Positions 43,432 through 55,308 of a stretch of 64,000 nt of DNA are shown here, in pieces. The DNA comes from Sugiyamaella lignohabitans (lineage: Eukaryota; Ascomycota; Dipodascomycetes; Dipodascales; Trichomonascaceae): NCBI RefSeq assembly GCF_001640025.1, contig NC_031671.1:1550001-1614000 (forward strand). The letters run 5' to 3'. The position numbers and the translations under genes are program-made. Every line of letters begins with the position of its first letter. Positions within the stretch are counted from its first letter, which is position 1. A model generated the notes under the pieces. It was given only the letters and a program-made list of their open reading frames with translations, did no database searches and had not been told where the DNA came from.

Positions 43432-46400
43432 TATATATGTCTTCGTAACGTTCAGTGGTACTAGGTTCTGCTGGATCGCACTTTGTTAGATTAGATTGCG
43501 AGCCGCACATGCTGCTTAGACAAGCAAGATCTAGACCACTCTGACTGGTCTTCATTCTCAGAAGCATAAACTGCGAATTATTTAAAAACCTGTTTTCTTC
43601 TTTGAACCTATTATCCTAGTTGCTTGTTTTTGTCATTTTAATGTTTTTTTTGTTGAGCTTTACCGGAAGGGCAATTAGGTGAGAACGAATCTAGATCTTA
43701 GCTCTGCGGCGTGACAATACTGTGCCGCATTGGAGTTTTCTGGCAGTCATTTTTCTCTTTTTCTTCCTGATTATTGCTAATTTTCTTTCGAAATGTTTAT
43801 ATCGTTGCATAATTGATTGCTAGTACAATGTATTCACATTTTGCTTGCAGGTAAGGGAGTCCTTTGGGAACAGCTTAATTCCTTGGTGTGTAGGGCGCTG
43901 GGTGAAATTTATGCCGCAACCAGCAGTGGCAGGCACAGGAAATTACAGAAAAACGCAATTGGCCCCAACCATTACTGCATCTTCGTGTCTGAAAGGGGTG
44001 TAAAAAAATATTATATTTTAATTGCATCCTGTTATTACCCCGTCTTTGTCAGTCCATGCATATAAAAATGACATTCAACTGCTTCCCTACCCTAAAAAAA
44101 CCTAATCTCAGATCCCTTATCACAAGCTGTCTAACGGCGGCCGATCATGCACGCTATGACCCCTGAATCGCTCAATAGCGACTAGCTCCACCCCTGGATC
44201 TCAGCTGTTCTCAAAACCTATTGGGCGTAGCTTCACGTATGTTTTCCATGTAAATTGGGTATTCATGCACTCAATTTCGATGTTTACCTTATTCCTGACC
44301 AGTAGGCGTGAAAGGAAAGCCGTTGCCCGGTAGAACAGTAATTCACTTTTCGACGGATTTGGGATAGCGCGTGTGGGAGCTTAAGTTTGGCAGCATGGGA
44401 CGCAAGTCAAATGCACATTGTCTAAGCCATCATTTGAATATGCATTATAACTGCTATCTTATATCAGTTCGTTTTGACATTTTCCCCCTCTTTCTTTTTT
44501 CCGCTGTTTAATGAGCTTTTTGGGTTCTTTTCCCCGACATTCGTAGCGGGGTAGGTCCCAACGTTTGGGCGTGCCTCAATCTCACTACTGCACAACTGAG
44601 ACATTGCACGGTTGGTCTTTTTTTTTTGTAAATATTATTTTATTACAAAAGTCCATGCGGAATTGGCATAATAGCGTGAAACATGTAAGTGCCCTTCTTC
44701 GATTCTAGCTCCAATTGCAGATGCATACGTTATTCTTTTTTTTATTTTTTTAGGTGTTGACTCAAGAGTCACTTGAAGGGTGTATAACGGATGTATGAGC
44801 GTATATTATACCGCGCTGCTACAAAATTACCGGAATCTGCGACTGAATCCAGGATCTTTTCCGGTTACAGCACGAAAACACTCGATGCAAATGTAAACAT
44901 ACAAAACGTGCTAGAGCCAAGAGCCAAGTTTATGTCGCCTTCTTTTAAAATCCATTGGCTGCCCCTCTTGACAAAAAAGGTCCTCATGTTCGTATCTTAT
45001 TCAAGTAATGTTCTAGTTCCAGTCTTCTAGCTCCATTGTTTATTCTTAGATACTTAATGGCTAGAACTACTCTAAATAGCACCCCCTAAAGATCCAAGTT
45101 CAGGTGAAAGAACATTTGTGTGCTTTTCAAAAAAAGCAACCCAAGCAAGTGCCCCAACCACTTGGTTCAAGCAGATCTGTGCAATAAGCATTCAGATAAG
45201 CAGCAGCCCTCAGAGCCCTCAGATGCAACGCTGTGCTTCTGGTTAATATTTTCGGAGAGATTTCTGCTTAGATAGTTTAAATCCCTATTTGGGGTACTCC
45301 ACAAGATAGATATTATCATGAGATAATACATGGCTGTATTTCAAGCCCTCTTAACAAGTTTTGTGGCTTCACTAATGCAGGGGGTGGAGATCTTGCCTAG
45401 TAACAGTAGAGTAAGATATAATAGAGTGGGTCGTTCGCAGCTACCAGTATGCAATAAAACTTCTTCCTGTGATTAATAAAATATGGATTCAGAAATTCGA
45501 TAGAAAATTTGTCTTGGCGCTTACAATGCACCCATGGTGAAACAAGCTCGTATGCTGACAGTTGAATACTCGCGACAGCTTGCAACATAAGTAGCTGTAT
45601 GTTGTCAAACCCAACAGCGTCCCATGTCAGGTGGTGGGTGAATATCTCACGGGCTAGACTAGCTTTTCCAGCAATTGGAAAAAATTAACTGTGTACTACT
45701 AAATGGAAAGTCCCAGGAAAATCCATGAACCAAAAAATAAATAAAAAATAATTAAATGGAATTATTTCAAAGGTGTGATAGAGGTATTACCCGACGAGAA
45801 TAAAAATGTACGAAATATCACACAAATAAAACAGACCTGGACTTTGCAGCCAATGGGATAGACCAGACCCCGTGCGGAGTTGAGAGTCACCGCATGCACC
45901 GATTCCCATTTAGGTGACATTGATGTAAACGGGTGACAGCTGCAGTGGAGTAATAGCACAATTTGATAAGACGTTAGTTTGACCTGTTTTCAAAAAAATA
46001 AAACACATGCAGTGATTGACATAAACATATGCATGTAGGAAAAAGTACCGATTTGCGGCATTCAAACCAACCATGCAGAAAACCCGGCGAGTCGGACAAG
46101 AACATCAATTGCATTTAAGACATTTGATAAGGCCTCAAAAATACCGTAATCTTGGAAGCCAATCATTTAGTCTGGCTGTCCAACATGTGCATTCGTAGCA
46201 TTAGCTGTAGCCTCATTTGTTACCTGCAATTCGGGTCTGTAAAACGGTCGTGTCTCAGTATATAGCCCAGCCCGTCTACTGTGCAGAAGACACTAAGTTT
46301 TTCATTTAAAATTGAGGCTCGCATTTGAGATCGCATTTTAATGGTCCTAGAAACCGTTCTATTAACATTGGCGGTGCCGTGTCTATCAAGCAGCCCGCTA

Positions 46401-46924
46401 TAACGTGGTCTGGCGTGTCACAACCACGCCCCGTGACCAGTCAAAATGTCTTATAGATATGGTGCAGTGAGGATCACGGCAGTACACCTCCAATTGGCGG
46501 CCAAACTGCTCACCGCAGCACTCCGAGCTTTGCCAGGTGTTGCCAACTGCTTCGTGCAAGCAACTGAAACACACCTCTCGACAGTACCGGATGCTAGACC
46601 TTGTCTCGGCGTCTTCTCGGCTGCAGTATCTTCGTCCTCGCTGCCAATTGCAGGCGGGGTTTGGTGCCTCCGGCGGCTGGGGCTCCGCCCCAGACCCCGT
46701 GGCTCCTCTCGCTTCGCTCGAGTCGTTTTCGTGAGGATCCCAGGAATCTCCTGCGAAGCAGGAGCTAAAGGGTCTGGGGCGTAGCCCCAGCCGCCGGAGG
46801 CACAGTGCCCCCCCTGGAAGTATAATAGAAACAATCGTTCATTTCATTATAACATTAGATAGACAATAATTAAACCCATAGACCCGAATAAAATAAAATA
46901 AGATAAGCAGTGGCTTGTATGCGT
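43432..46924. other. 3.5 kb region without recognisable genes
   Basis: Longest open frames (43817-44065, 44791-45030, 46446-46784) are short and lack protein-like composition. No tRNA B-box pattern was found. The left 100 bp or so should be the CNB1 promoter and the right end the H4 3' flank with repeat E17. The remaining DNA is AT-rich and unexplained. Confidence 0.5.
46666..46801. repeat. GC hairpin repeat E17 (complete, 3' of histone H4)
   Basis: Left arm CTCTCGCTTCGCTCGAG, right arm CTCCTGC-GAA-GCAGGAG; first stems TGGGGC/GCCCCA (right loop GTA). It ends 123 bp past the H4 stop codon. Confidence 0.93.
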
Positions 46925-47248
<324 letters not shown>

Positions 47249-47335
47249 TTAAAGTTGTGTTTTGTGTATGTGTTGTAAAAACAGACCAGGAAAAACAACA
47301 GAAGAAAACAAGACAATGTGGCGAAGGGCTGCTAT

Positions 47336-47346
47336 TTTATATTTAG
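47336..47346 (-). promoter_or_regulatory. TATA box of histone H4
   Basis: On the minus strand AAATATAAAAT lies about 100 bp upstream of the H4 ATG. Confidence 0.6.
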
Positions 47347-47487
47347 GCTGGCGTGGCCGTCTTTTTTACTGCTGCTCTGGTTGCTCAGTACCAACTATTC
47401 TGTGATTTACGTGCGTTTGGCGGTTTGTCAGCGTAAACGCCATCACATTTTTGTTGATATTCTATGGTGCGGTGCTGATATTTCACT

Positions 47488-47715
47488 ATTGGGAGTTTGT
47501 TGTGGGGGCACCGCGTCATATGTCAGTCTCTGGCATGTTTTGGCGCTCGTTTTCATGGTTGTTTTTCAAGACCACTTTTTAAAAAATTCGCTACATGTTT
47601 TGTAAACTCCCAACTGCACCAGGTTTTTGTTTTCATGTTTGTACAGTTAGTTAAAACTCCCAATTTCATGTTTGTGGGCAGGGGTTTTTTGGACGTATTA
47701 ACTCCCAACTGCAAA
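47488..47715 (-). promoter_or_regulatory. Repeated GTTGGGAGTT motifs upstream of histone H4
   Basis: In the H4 sense direction TGCAGTTGGGAGTTTA (47604-47619), GAAATTGGGAGTTTT (near 47653-47667) and TTTGCAGTTGGGAGTTAA (47697-47714) recur within 110 bp. An inverted relative, TATTGGGAGTTTG, is on the plus strand at 47488. A weaker one, GTAACTCCCATT, is at 48033. The spacing is about 45 bp. They look like binding sites for one factor; which one is unknown. Confidence 0.55.
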
Positions 47716-48678
47716 GTCTCTTAAACGTCACGTGTATTTTATATATATTGTGGTATATAGTGGTATTATCTAGTATTATATGCTTCTGAGACAATAAAGG
47801 AGGTAGTTATATAGGCAGTTAATCCGTTTAGGAAGGAAAAGTAGTAACAATGAAGTTATTTATAATGACAATTTTATTAGCAGGTTCCTTCCTGTCTTGA
47901 TTGGCAATATCATCTTGCGTTGTACGTATATAAACCACTCTAAAATAATGAAAGTAGCATGCGCGTTATCAGCTCTGAAATTCCAGTCGATCAGTACCTG
48001 ACCAATAGGATCTTGAGTTTATAAAAGCAGTTGTAACTCCCATTATAATCTATTTTTGAGCTATTGTGTAATTTATTGTTGATTATTTGGGTCCTATTTC
48101 TGTACATTTAATTTTTTGAAGATTTTAATAGGTGTTTTCGTGGTAAAAGATGTGATACAGTGGTTCTCTCTAAAGTGCATGCAATATAGCATGTACATTA
48201 GTAGGCTATCGTACAGAAACTAATGTAATATCGTACAGGTACAATAATTGCTAAAAATCGAATAATAGTCCATCAATCAGTTAAGCTACAAAAAGAAATA
48301 TATATAAATCTTAAAAACGGTATTGGAAGGGCAATTTGACGAACAGATGAAGGACCAAAGTTCCGACAGCATATGCCACAATCACACGTGACGAACAAGA
48401 TAAGGTCACATGACCGATCAACGTTTTGATGCAGATATCAAAAGATAAGAGGGATCACCACCCAGAACATCCAATTTGGGAAGTAGTATATTGAGGAGAG
48501 GATTCTGGTATTTTGAGTGACCAAGCCCCCTCTTGCTATTAGATCCAGTACCAGTCAGCCAAATTTAAGCTTAAATAAAGTGAATCGAGTTTTCAGTGTG
48601 CAAATTAAGCAGTTGTCCACACGTGACCAGCCAGCCAGGAGCTCTACTCACCCCCGACGCTACTGGGACGAGACGTAA

Positions 48679-48738
48679 CGACTCGAGCGCAGCGAGAGGA
48701 GCCACGGGGTCTGGGGCGGAGCCCCAGCCGCCGGAGGC
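48679..48738 (-). repeat. GC hairpin repeat E18 (single right arm)
   Basis: CGACTCGAGCGCAGCGAG, GGTC, stem TGGGGC-GGA-GCCCCA, outer end GCCGCCGGAGGCA. Upstream of UBP8; I find no CTAAC-AG signal to place it in a 5'UTR intron. Confidence 0.9.
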
Positions 48739-49227
48739 AAAACCCAACCCGTTAAAAAGGAGCAGCCGGTAGCAGATACTGGAAGCTGTTATCTTCTGAA
48801 GATCGCGATTGCAGGATCTGGTTAGACCGACTCGGCACGGCTGCTGCAAGTGCAGGAACTGGATGGGTATTATGGGAGAGTCGTAAAGGGGGACGACGGA
48901 GAAAAAGACGGCGACCAGTTCACAAGTTTGGAGATTTGGGTTGTGATCTCAGTGGGAGATTTATTGGGAGTGACAGAAAGAGAGAACAGGCGTAGAGCCA
49001 GTAAGGGAACAAGGGATTAGAAGGAGCAGAAGTGTTTGAAAGTCAACGACGCTGGTGACAAGATTTTGAATCTGTAAATTTCAGGTACCGGCAAGGGTAG
49101 ATCAGTCAGAAACAGGAGAAGAACCTAATAAAAAAAATATTAATCAAGGTACAAATTCTGGATAAAAAGAGAAACGAGACGAAAGAGAGGAGTTGTTTCA
49201 GGAGAGAGTATACGAAATTAGAAGGAA

Positions 49228-51309
49228 ATGAGAAAAAACGGGGTGGCTAAGATAGCCAAGGCAGCAGCAGGCTCAGACGCCAGTCCACCAGTGAAATCAG
49301 GCCGATCTGGATGTGTTCATACGAGAGAAGAGATTCGAACGAAAAAGTCAGTGATCCTGCGGTCATACGAGCTGGCGGTTCGACTTTCTCTAGCAGGTGG
49401 TGGTCTTTTTGGCGAAAATAATAGAACTAGTGATAGGAGCCATGGGATCAATAATGGCAATGACAATGGTAATAGAAGCGAAGGTTCTATGTCACCGTCA
49501 CCATCATCGCCTTCAAAACCTCCTCCAAGGAAACGGCCAAGAAAAGGAGAAACCGGTTCTGGGAACCGAGGATCGAGTATCAATGGCAGTGACGGGGCCA
49601 ACAGATTCAACCCCAAATGTGGAACATGTAATAAATCAGGACCACTGTTTCTCTGTTTGGAATGTTCATTTACGGGGTGTATCGATCATGTTAGAGATCC
49701 TCATAACCAGAAAACAGGTCATAAACTGGGGGTGGATATTTCTACTAGAGACGGGTTTCTGTACTGTTTTGCATGCGCTGATTACGTTATCGACGATGAC
49801 TTTGAACAAGTGAGGGTGAAAAAGATCCAGCAGGTGTTTTCAATATCAGATGCGACTTCAGAGGATCCTCCCCCGATAGAAGTGAAATCGGTGCTAGATG
49901 AAGACGACGAAGCCGGCTCGAACCAGTCAGGTCGGGTCAAACGGCAGACTGACGACTACGACAACGATTATGATGCATCCGACAATAACCACAAACCAAG
50001 CAAAGACGATAAAAACAGCATAGGACGAGTAACAACATCTTCAAATGGATTGAAACCGGGTGAATCAGTGATACCCAGTTTCCAAGCGACTACAGCACTC
50101 AAGGGGTTCTATAACATGGGAGCCACCTGTTTCATGTCGGTGATCCTGCAATCACTCATCCACAACCCTCTAGTACGGAATTTCTTTCTTGCTGGAGGTC
50201 ATGACAGCGACGAATGCGAACAGCCCAACTGTCTAGCGTGCTGTGTCGACCAGGTATTTGCCGACTTTTTCGCCAACAGCAGTGTTCAAGGATTCGGTAT
50301 GACTGCCATACTAACAGCATCTTTCAACCTCAAAAAGTCGCTGGCAGGAGCATCAGAACAAGACGCTCATGAGTTTCTACAGTTTATTCTCGACGAATTC
50401 CACAAAACGCATTTCCAAGGAAAAGTGTTTGACAGTGTGACTGAAACATGTCGGAAGCATCCTCTACATATTAAACAAGAACAAGACCTCGAAACCAACG
50501 AAAGAGACAGGACTAGCACACCAACAAATGGCGACGAGACCTGTCAGTGTGTGAGCCACCGGACATTCTACGGACAATTAGAAAGCTGTATCCGGTGTCA
50601 AACCTGCGGGAACGTGACAGCCACAGTCGACCCGATGATGGACCTATCACTAGAAATCAAGGCATTACCGAAGAAATCGAAACGAACAATCACTCTGAAC
50701 GACTGTTTAGACCGATTCACAGGATCCGAGAAGCTCGACTCGACGTATTTCTGCAGTCGCTGCGACACAAGACGCATCGCCGACAAGCAGATGTTCGTCA
50801 AACGACTTCCAACCGTCCTATCCATCCAGCTCAAGGTAAGCAAGATAAGCATCCGGTTCTGTCATACACATTTATTACAAATAACTAACACCATTACAGA
50901 GGTTCGAGCACGCGAAGATGTCGGCCAAAATCGAAACTCGCGTCGAGTTCCCGCTGTTCCTGGACATGAGCAAATACACCAGCACTGGCTTGAAAGACTC
51001 GTGCCTGTCTTACGAGCTGTTCGGCGTGGTGTGTCACCAGGGCAGCATCAACACTGGCCACTACACCTGTCTCATGAAAACCCGCTACGGAAGTGTAAGT
51101 AACCGACTGCCTCCGGCGGCTGGGGCTCTGCCCCAGACCCCGTGGCTCCTCTCGCTTCGCTCGAGTCGATTGCGTCGGGATTGGGTCTGAACTAACACAC
51201 GCAGTGGTTCCATTTTGATGATGCCATGGTCACCAAAGTCAGCACCGCGACTGTACTAGCATCTAACGCATATCTCCTCTTCTACATCGTCAGCGAGTGT
51301 GCTACATAG
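49228..51309 (+). CDS. UBP8: SAGA ubiquitin protease UBP8 (three exons)
   Basis: Exons 49228-50835, 50900-51094 and 51205-51309 give 635 residues. In SAGA it removes ubiquitin from histone H2B. A ZnF-UBP lies at about 130-195 (CGTCNKSGPLFLCLECSFTG onward), followed by an acidic disordered insert. The USP domain has catalytic C301 in NMGATCFMS, the conserved EQDAHEFLQFILDEF, zinc-binding CXXC pairs, the general base H590 in NTGHYTCLM, and the final triad aspartate in exon 3 (WFHFDDAMVTK). Intron 1 is short and repeat-free, intron 2 contains arm E19. The long Ser-rich N-terminus (about 125 residues) exceeds that of the yeast protein. Start is the first in-frame ATG. Confidence 0.93.
50836..50899 (+). 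other. UBP8 intron 1 (no repeat)
   Basis: Donor AAG|GTAAGC, branch box TAACTAAC, acceptor CATTACAG; 64 nt, phase 0. It is the only intron here without a GC repeat and shows the basic intron size. Confidence 0.93.
51095..51204 (+). other. UBP8 intron 2 carrying repeat arm E19
   Basis: Donor AGT|GTAAGT, branch box AACTAAC, acceptor ACACGCAG; 110 nt, phase 0. The repeat arm fills 60 of the 110 nt; without it the intron would be about 50 nt. Confidence 0.93.
51109..51168 (+). repeat. GC hairpin repeat E19 (single left arm, in UBP8 intron 2)
   Basis: GCCTCCGGCGGC, stem TGGGGC-TCT-GCCCCA, GACCCCGTGG, CTCTCGCTTCGCTCGAG. It begins 14 nt after the 5' splice site. Confidence 0.93.
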
Positions 51310-51736
51310 CTCTCAAATTTATGCATTTTAGACCCCCTCAACCTGCCTCCGGCGGCTGGGGCGTTGCCCCAGACCCCACTGCTCGCTCCGCTCGACCTTC
51401 TACCAACCAACGACCCAAATTTAATTCGAGCGAAGCGAGCAATGGGGTCTGGGGCAACGCCCCAGCCGCCGGAGGCACACCCCGGACCCATGAACTCAGG
51501 GGGTGGAACGTGCGGCGGTCGTGAGGCGGCGGCGCGTGTCTTACCCTGAAAAGCTGAGAGTCTTGCAGGTGGAGGATCGGGTTTTTTCACCAGCACCTCC
51601 AGAGTAGCAGAGCGAAGTTCGAATCAACTTGATTCGGTCTGTTTATTAGCGTTTTTGGGCCAATTTATCGCCAACCAGCACATTCATCGACCAGTATTCG
51701 CATCCCGCATTCAACTTTTGAGAACCTCCTTCGCAA
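51310..51736. other. UBP8 3' flank and eIF2A promoter
   Basis: Repeat E20 takes the left third. The rest is the promoter and 5'UTR of the eIF2A gene; no other feature seen. Confidence 0.5.
51345..51476. repeat. GC hairpin repeat E20 (complete, 3' of UBP8)
   Basis: First stems TGGGGC-GTT-GCCCCA and TGGGGC-AAC-GCCCCA; second units CTCGCTCCGCTCGA and TCGAGCGAAGCGAG. It begins 35 bp after the UBP8 stop codon. Confidence 0.93.
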
Positions 51737-53854
51737 ATGGTTTCGGGAACTCAATATTTCAGTAAGTGACAAGTCCGTCGCAACTGGTCCCTGAATCGGG
51801 ATCTGGTGCCATTGATCTTGAACTGGGGGTGCCATTTGTGCCTCCGTCGGCTGGGGCTATGCCCCAGACCCCGTGGCTCCTGCTTTGCAGCAGTTTTCTA
51901 GACTCGTCGACGTAACGACTCGAGCGTAGCGAGAGGAGCCAGGGGGTCTGGGGCAGAGCCCCAGCCGCCGGAGGCAGGTCCCCAACCGTCAGTTCTAACA
52001 AGAAAACCAGGCCGGTTGCCTAAGACGCTCGCTCTGTCGAGTGGATCACCCGAGTTTAAGAGCGTGGACGGGTTTGTGGCTCCTGTGGGAGCTACTGTTC
52101 GGACTGCAGTGTATTCGCGCGATGGATCCAAGTTGGCGTATGCTATTCCTTCGTGTGTTCGCATTGTAGACCCTGATAATGGATCTGTTGTTAGTGAATT
52201 ACAGGTTCAGGATGCCATTGAAGTGGGCTTTTCTCCTAAGGGTAACTACGTTTTGACTTGGGAGAGACCTAAGAAAGATGAGACTAGTGGTAATTTCCAT
52301 CCTAATTTGAAGGTATGGAATGCACTTTCTGGCGAGCAGCTGGAATCGTTTCTTCAGAAAACTCAGGGCGGTTGGTCGCTGCAATACAGTTACGACGAGA
52401 AATACTGTGCCAGACTGGTGAGCAGTAATCTGATCCATTTCTACGAGTCCAAAAATATGCATTCTCCATGGTCCAAGCTGCAAGCCGAGGGAATCCAGGA
52501 GTTCTCGCTGAGTCCTGGCCAAAACTACTCGGTAGCAGTGTTTATTCCCGAGAAATCAGGCCGTCCAGCCTGTGTTCGTGTCTACAACATTCCTAATTTC
52601 CAGCAACCAGTCAGCCAAAAGACCTTCTTCAAAGCCGACAAGGTGCAGATGAAATGGAACAAACTCGGCACCGCTTTGTTAGTATTAGCATCTACCGACG
52701 TCGACCAGTCTGGTAAGTCATACTATGGAGAAACCAATCTGTATCTGTTAGGCATTGCTGGTTCTTACGACTCGAGAATCACTTTAGATAAAGAGGGTAC
52801 TATCCATGACTTTGCCTGGTCTCCTAATTCTCGTGAGTTTGGTGTGGTGTATGGATACATGCCAGCCAAGACGACTATTTTTGATGCTCGTGGTAATGTT
52901 GTGCACTCGTTGCCAGTTGCTCCTAGAAACACTCTGATGTTTTCTCCACATGCTCGGTTTATTCTGGTTGCTGGATTTGGAAACTTGCAAGGAACTGTCG
53001 ATATCTACGATCGTCAAAAGCAGTTTACGAAAGTGGCTACAATTGAAGCTGCTAATACCTCGGCTTGTGAATGGAGTCCTGATGGAAGATATCTTTTGAC
53101 TGCCACCACCTCGCCAAGACTGCGTGTGGATAACGGTATTAGAATCTGGCATTTCTCTGGTAAGCTCATCTATGCAGTGGATCACGACGAGCTGTTCTCG
53201 GTTTCTTGGAGACCTCAGGAACCCAATTTATATCCTCTTCGTTCCTCCTTATCACCAGCTCCTGCTCCTCATGCTTCTGTTGCTACTGTTTCGAGTGTCA
53301 AGGCTCCTGTTGCCAGTAAACCAGCTGGTGCATACAGACCACCACACGCCAGAAGTTCCGGAATCTCTGCACCCACTCCTCTTTTCCAAAGAGCTTTAGC
53401 TAGAGATGGGGGGTCTCCTTCTCCTGTGCCTGGAGCTGGTTCTTCTGTTCCTGGAGCCGGAGCTTCTTCTACTGCTGCTGCCGCTGCTGCTGGACCTGCT
53501 CTTTCTAAGACGGCTGCTAAGAATAAGAAGAAGAGAGAGGCCAAGAAAGCCAAGGACGATGAAACCTCTTCTGCTTCTGTTAATGGTAGTGCCAAGTCTG
53601 CATCGCCATCTCCCGCACCATCAGCTCCCTCGACACCTGCTGCTCCTGCCTCACCAGGTTTGAACGTGCCCACTGGATCCAATCCCGAAGAAAAGAAGAT
53701 CCGTTCTCTGCTGAAAAAACTGCGCGCTATTCAGGACCTGAAACAACGACAAATCAACGGCGACAAGCTCGAAGACACTCAAGTCCAGAAAATCTCCACC
53801 GAAGACGCCATCCGCAAAGAGCTCTCCTCGCTCGGCTGGGTCGACAACTTATAG
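51737..53854 (+). CDS. Translation initiation factor eIF2A (two exons)
   Basis: Exon 51737-51761 (25 nt, MVSGTQYF plus one base) joined to 52011-53854 gives 622 residues. Homolog of yeast YGR054W; it can bring initiator tRNA to 40S subunits independently of GTP. The N-terminal 400 residues form the eIF2A beta-propeller (YSRDGSKLAYA, VQDAIEVGFSPKGNYVLTWE, LKVWNA, FAWSPNSREFGVVYGYMPAK, ANTSACEWSPDGRYLLTATT). A low-complexity Ala/Pro/Ser linker follows, then a basic and helical tail (LLKKLRAIQDLKQRQINGD) ending LSSLGWVDNL. The open frame alone starts at a TTG, so the tiny first exon is needed for an ATG. Confidence 0.93.
51762..52010 (+). other. eIF2A intron carrying repeat E21
   Basis: Donor TTCA|GTAAGT, branch box GTTCTAAC, acceptor AAAACCAG; 249 nt, phase 1. 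Confidence 0.9.
51840..51975. repeat. GC hairpin repeat E21 (complete, in eIF2A intron)
   Basis: Left arm slightly diverged (GCCTCCGTCGGC; CTCCTGC-TTT-GCAGCAG), right arm CGACTCGAGCGTAGCGAG with TGGGGC-AGA-GCCCCA. The loop retains GTCGACG. Confidence 0.93.
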
Positions 53855-53932
53855 TCTCGCCCCAGGGAGCCATCCCGGTATTTATTGTAATGCTGTAAAA
53901 CATCCCTAGAAACCACTCTTGTATCCCTGGCT

Positions 53933-53987
53933 GCCTCCGGCGGCTGGAGCTCTGCCCCTGACCCCGCGGTGCTCACTTCGCGAGCTC
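53933..53987 (+). repeat. GC hairpin repeat E22 (single left arm, diverged)
   Basis: GCCTCCGGCGGC, decayed first stem (TGGAGC-TCT-GCCCCT), then GTGCTCACTTCGCGAGC. It begins 78 bp after the eIF2A stop codon. Confidence 0.88.
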
Positions 53988-54005
53988 TTTCGGGCGAGTG
54001 CTTTT

Positions 54006-54059
54006 GCCTCCGGCGGCTGGGGCCTTGCCCCAGACCCCATTGTGCTCGCTTCGCGAGCT
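54006..54059 (+). repeat. GC hairpin repeat E23 (single left arm, tandem with E22)
   Basis: GCCTCCGGCGGC, stem TGGGGC-CTT-GCCCCA, GTGCTCGC-TTC-GCGAGC. It stands in direct orientation 18 bp after E22, the only tandem pair. Confidence 0.92.
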
Positions 54060-55132
54060 TCTTGAACTCAGTCTCTGGTTCTTGAACCGTATTAAGTCCG
54101 GGTCTCAGTTCAATGAATTACGAATGTTTATATCCCAAAAAGCCCAGCAGTTCTAATAAATTTTTATGATTTGTTAAATACAAGTTTTATTATTCATCTC
54201 CTATTTTAGTCATGGTCATGGCTCTACTACATTATCTGTCTCAGATGAAGAGAAAAAATATAACAGAAAGATTTCCTAGCCATTCAATGATAAATTTGCA
54301 ATGCCAGAAATATTTCCAGCAGTTAATCCCAAAAATAACAGATGAGTTTTCCCTCTTGAAAGTAGCTCCTGGTAATGTGGAAGGTGCTGTTTAATGCTCT
54401 CCGACGACCGACAGAACCTTTGACATCAGGAAATTTCTGGTTTCATTATATTTGCGTCGGCAATCCCTCAACAGACACTACCCTCGTTCAACCAGGTATT
54501 TGCAAACATATGATCATCTCAACCCGTCCTCGACATTCTCATTTTACACTTCACCATTATGCTCTCGCCATCTCCACTTCCGAATTCAAATTTGCTATGG
54601 ATTCTAATGCTGTTGTTTTGGGAATTATATCTCTGGTGACGCGTGCAAGCCAGTTGAAGGTAATAAACCCTCAGTGGAGCTTCCACATCCTAAAACCACT
54701 AAGAATAGAACTATATAGTAGAAAGGGTATAAAACATTTAAAACTGAATTGAAATTAAAACAAGAAAAGAAAACAATGAGAATAACATTCCTGGACCCAC
54801 AAATACAATGCCACTTGACAACGTGAGTACTGCCAAATTTTGGCATTATTGACAACTTCTCCCTTCTGGCCCATGAAGGCGGAGTCCACGAGTGGCCCCG
54901 TATGACCCCCATTGCTTACGGTCAGAAATTTACTAGTCGGCTTCCACTTCCACGTTTTCCCGGAAGATTGATACCAGGAGGGACTTTTCAAACTCAGACA
55001 TGTTTATTTACCTGGCGAGAAAGGATTGTTGGGTCCTTTTAATTACACAGTCCACTTCACACGCAAAATCTCCATATGAGGAACACGCGAGTGGCGCGAC
55101 AATGGAAGAAGTAAAACTCTCAATAACACTCT

Positions 55133-55267
55133 ACCTCCGGCGGCTGGGGCTCCGTCCCAGACCTCGTTTCTCCTGCTTTGCAGGAGTTGCTAGGACCGTC
55201 GACGCCCCGACTCGAGCGGAGCGAGAGGAGCAGCGGGGTCTGGGGCGGAGCCCCAGCCGCCGGAGGC
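55133..55267. repeat. GC hairpin repeat E24 (complete, 3' of AMSH gene)
   Basis: Left arm CTCCTGC-TTT-GCAGGAG, loop GCTAGGACCGTCGACGCC, right arm CTCGAGCGGAGCGAG with TGGGGC-GGA-GCCCCA. The left end reads ACCTCC. It ends 41 bp past the AMSH stop codon. Confidence 0.93.
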
Positions 55268-55308
55268 AGCAGTGGTACAATGAGAAGGTGAGAGACGGAA
55301 TAAATAAA

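Larger units (their letters stand above)
53855..55308. other. 1.45 kb region between convergent eIF2A and AMSH genes
   Basis: Contains repeats E22, E23 and E24. Open frames at 54375-54752 (+) and 54755-54991 (-) were inspected; neither shows a known domain or convincing composition. A small unrecognised gene cannot be excluded. Confidence 0.45.

Noticed and set aside
54375..54991. Open frames between eIF2A and the AMSH gene
   Set aside because: Short, on opposing strands, without known motifs or splice signals linking them. Kept only as an uncertain note for the interval.
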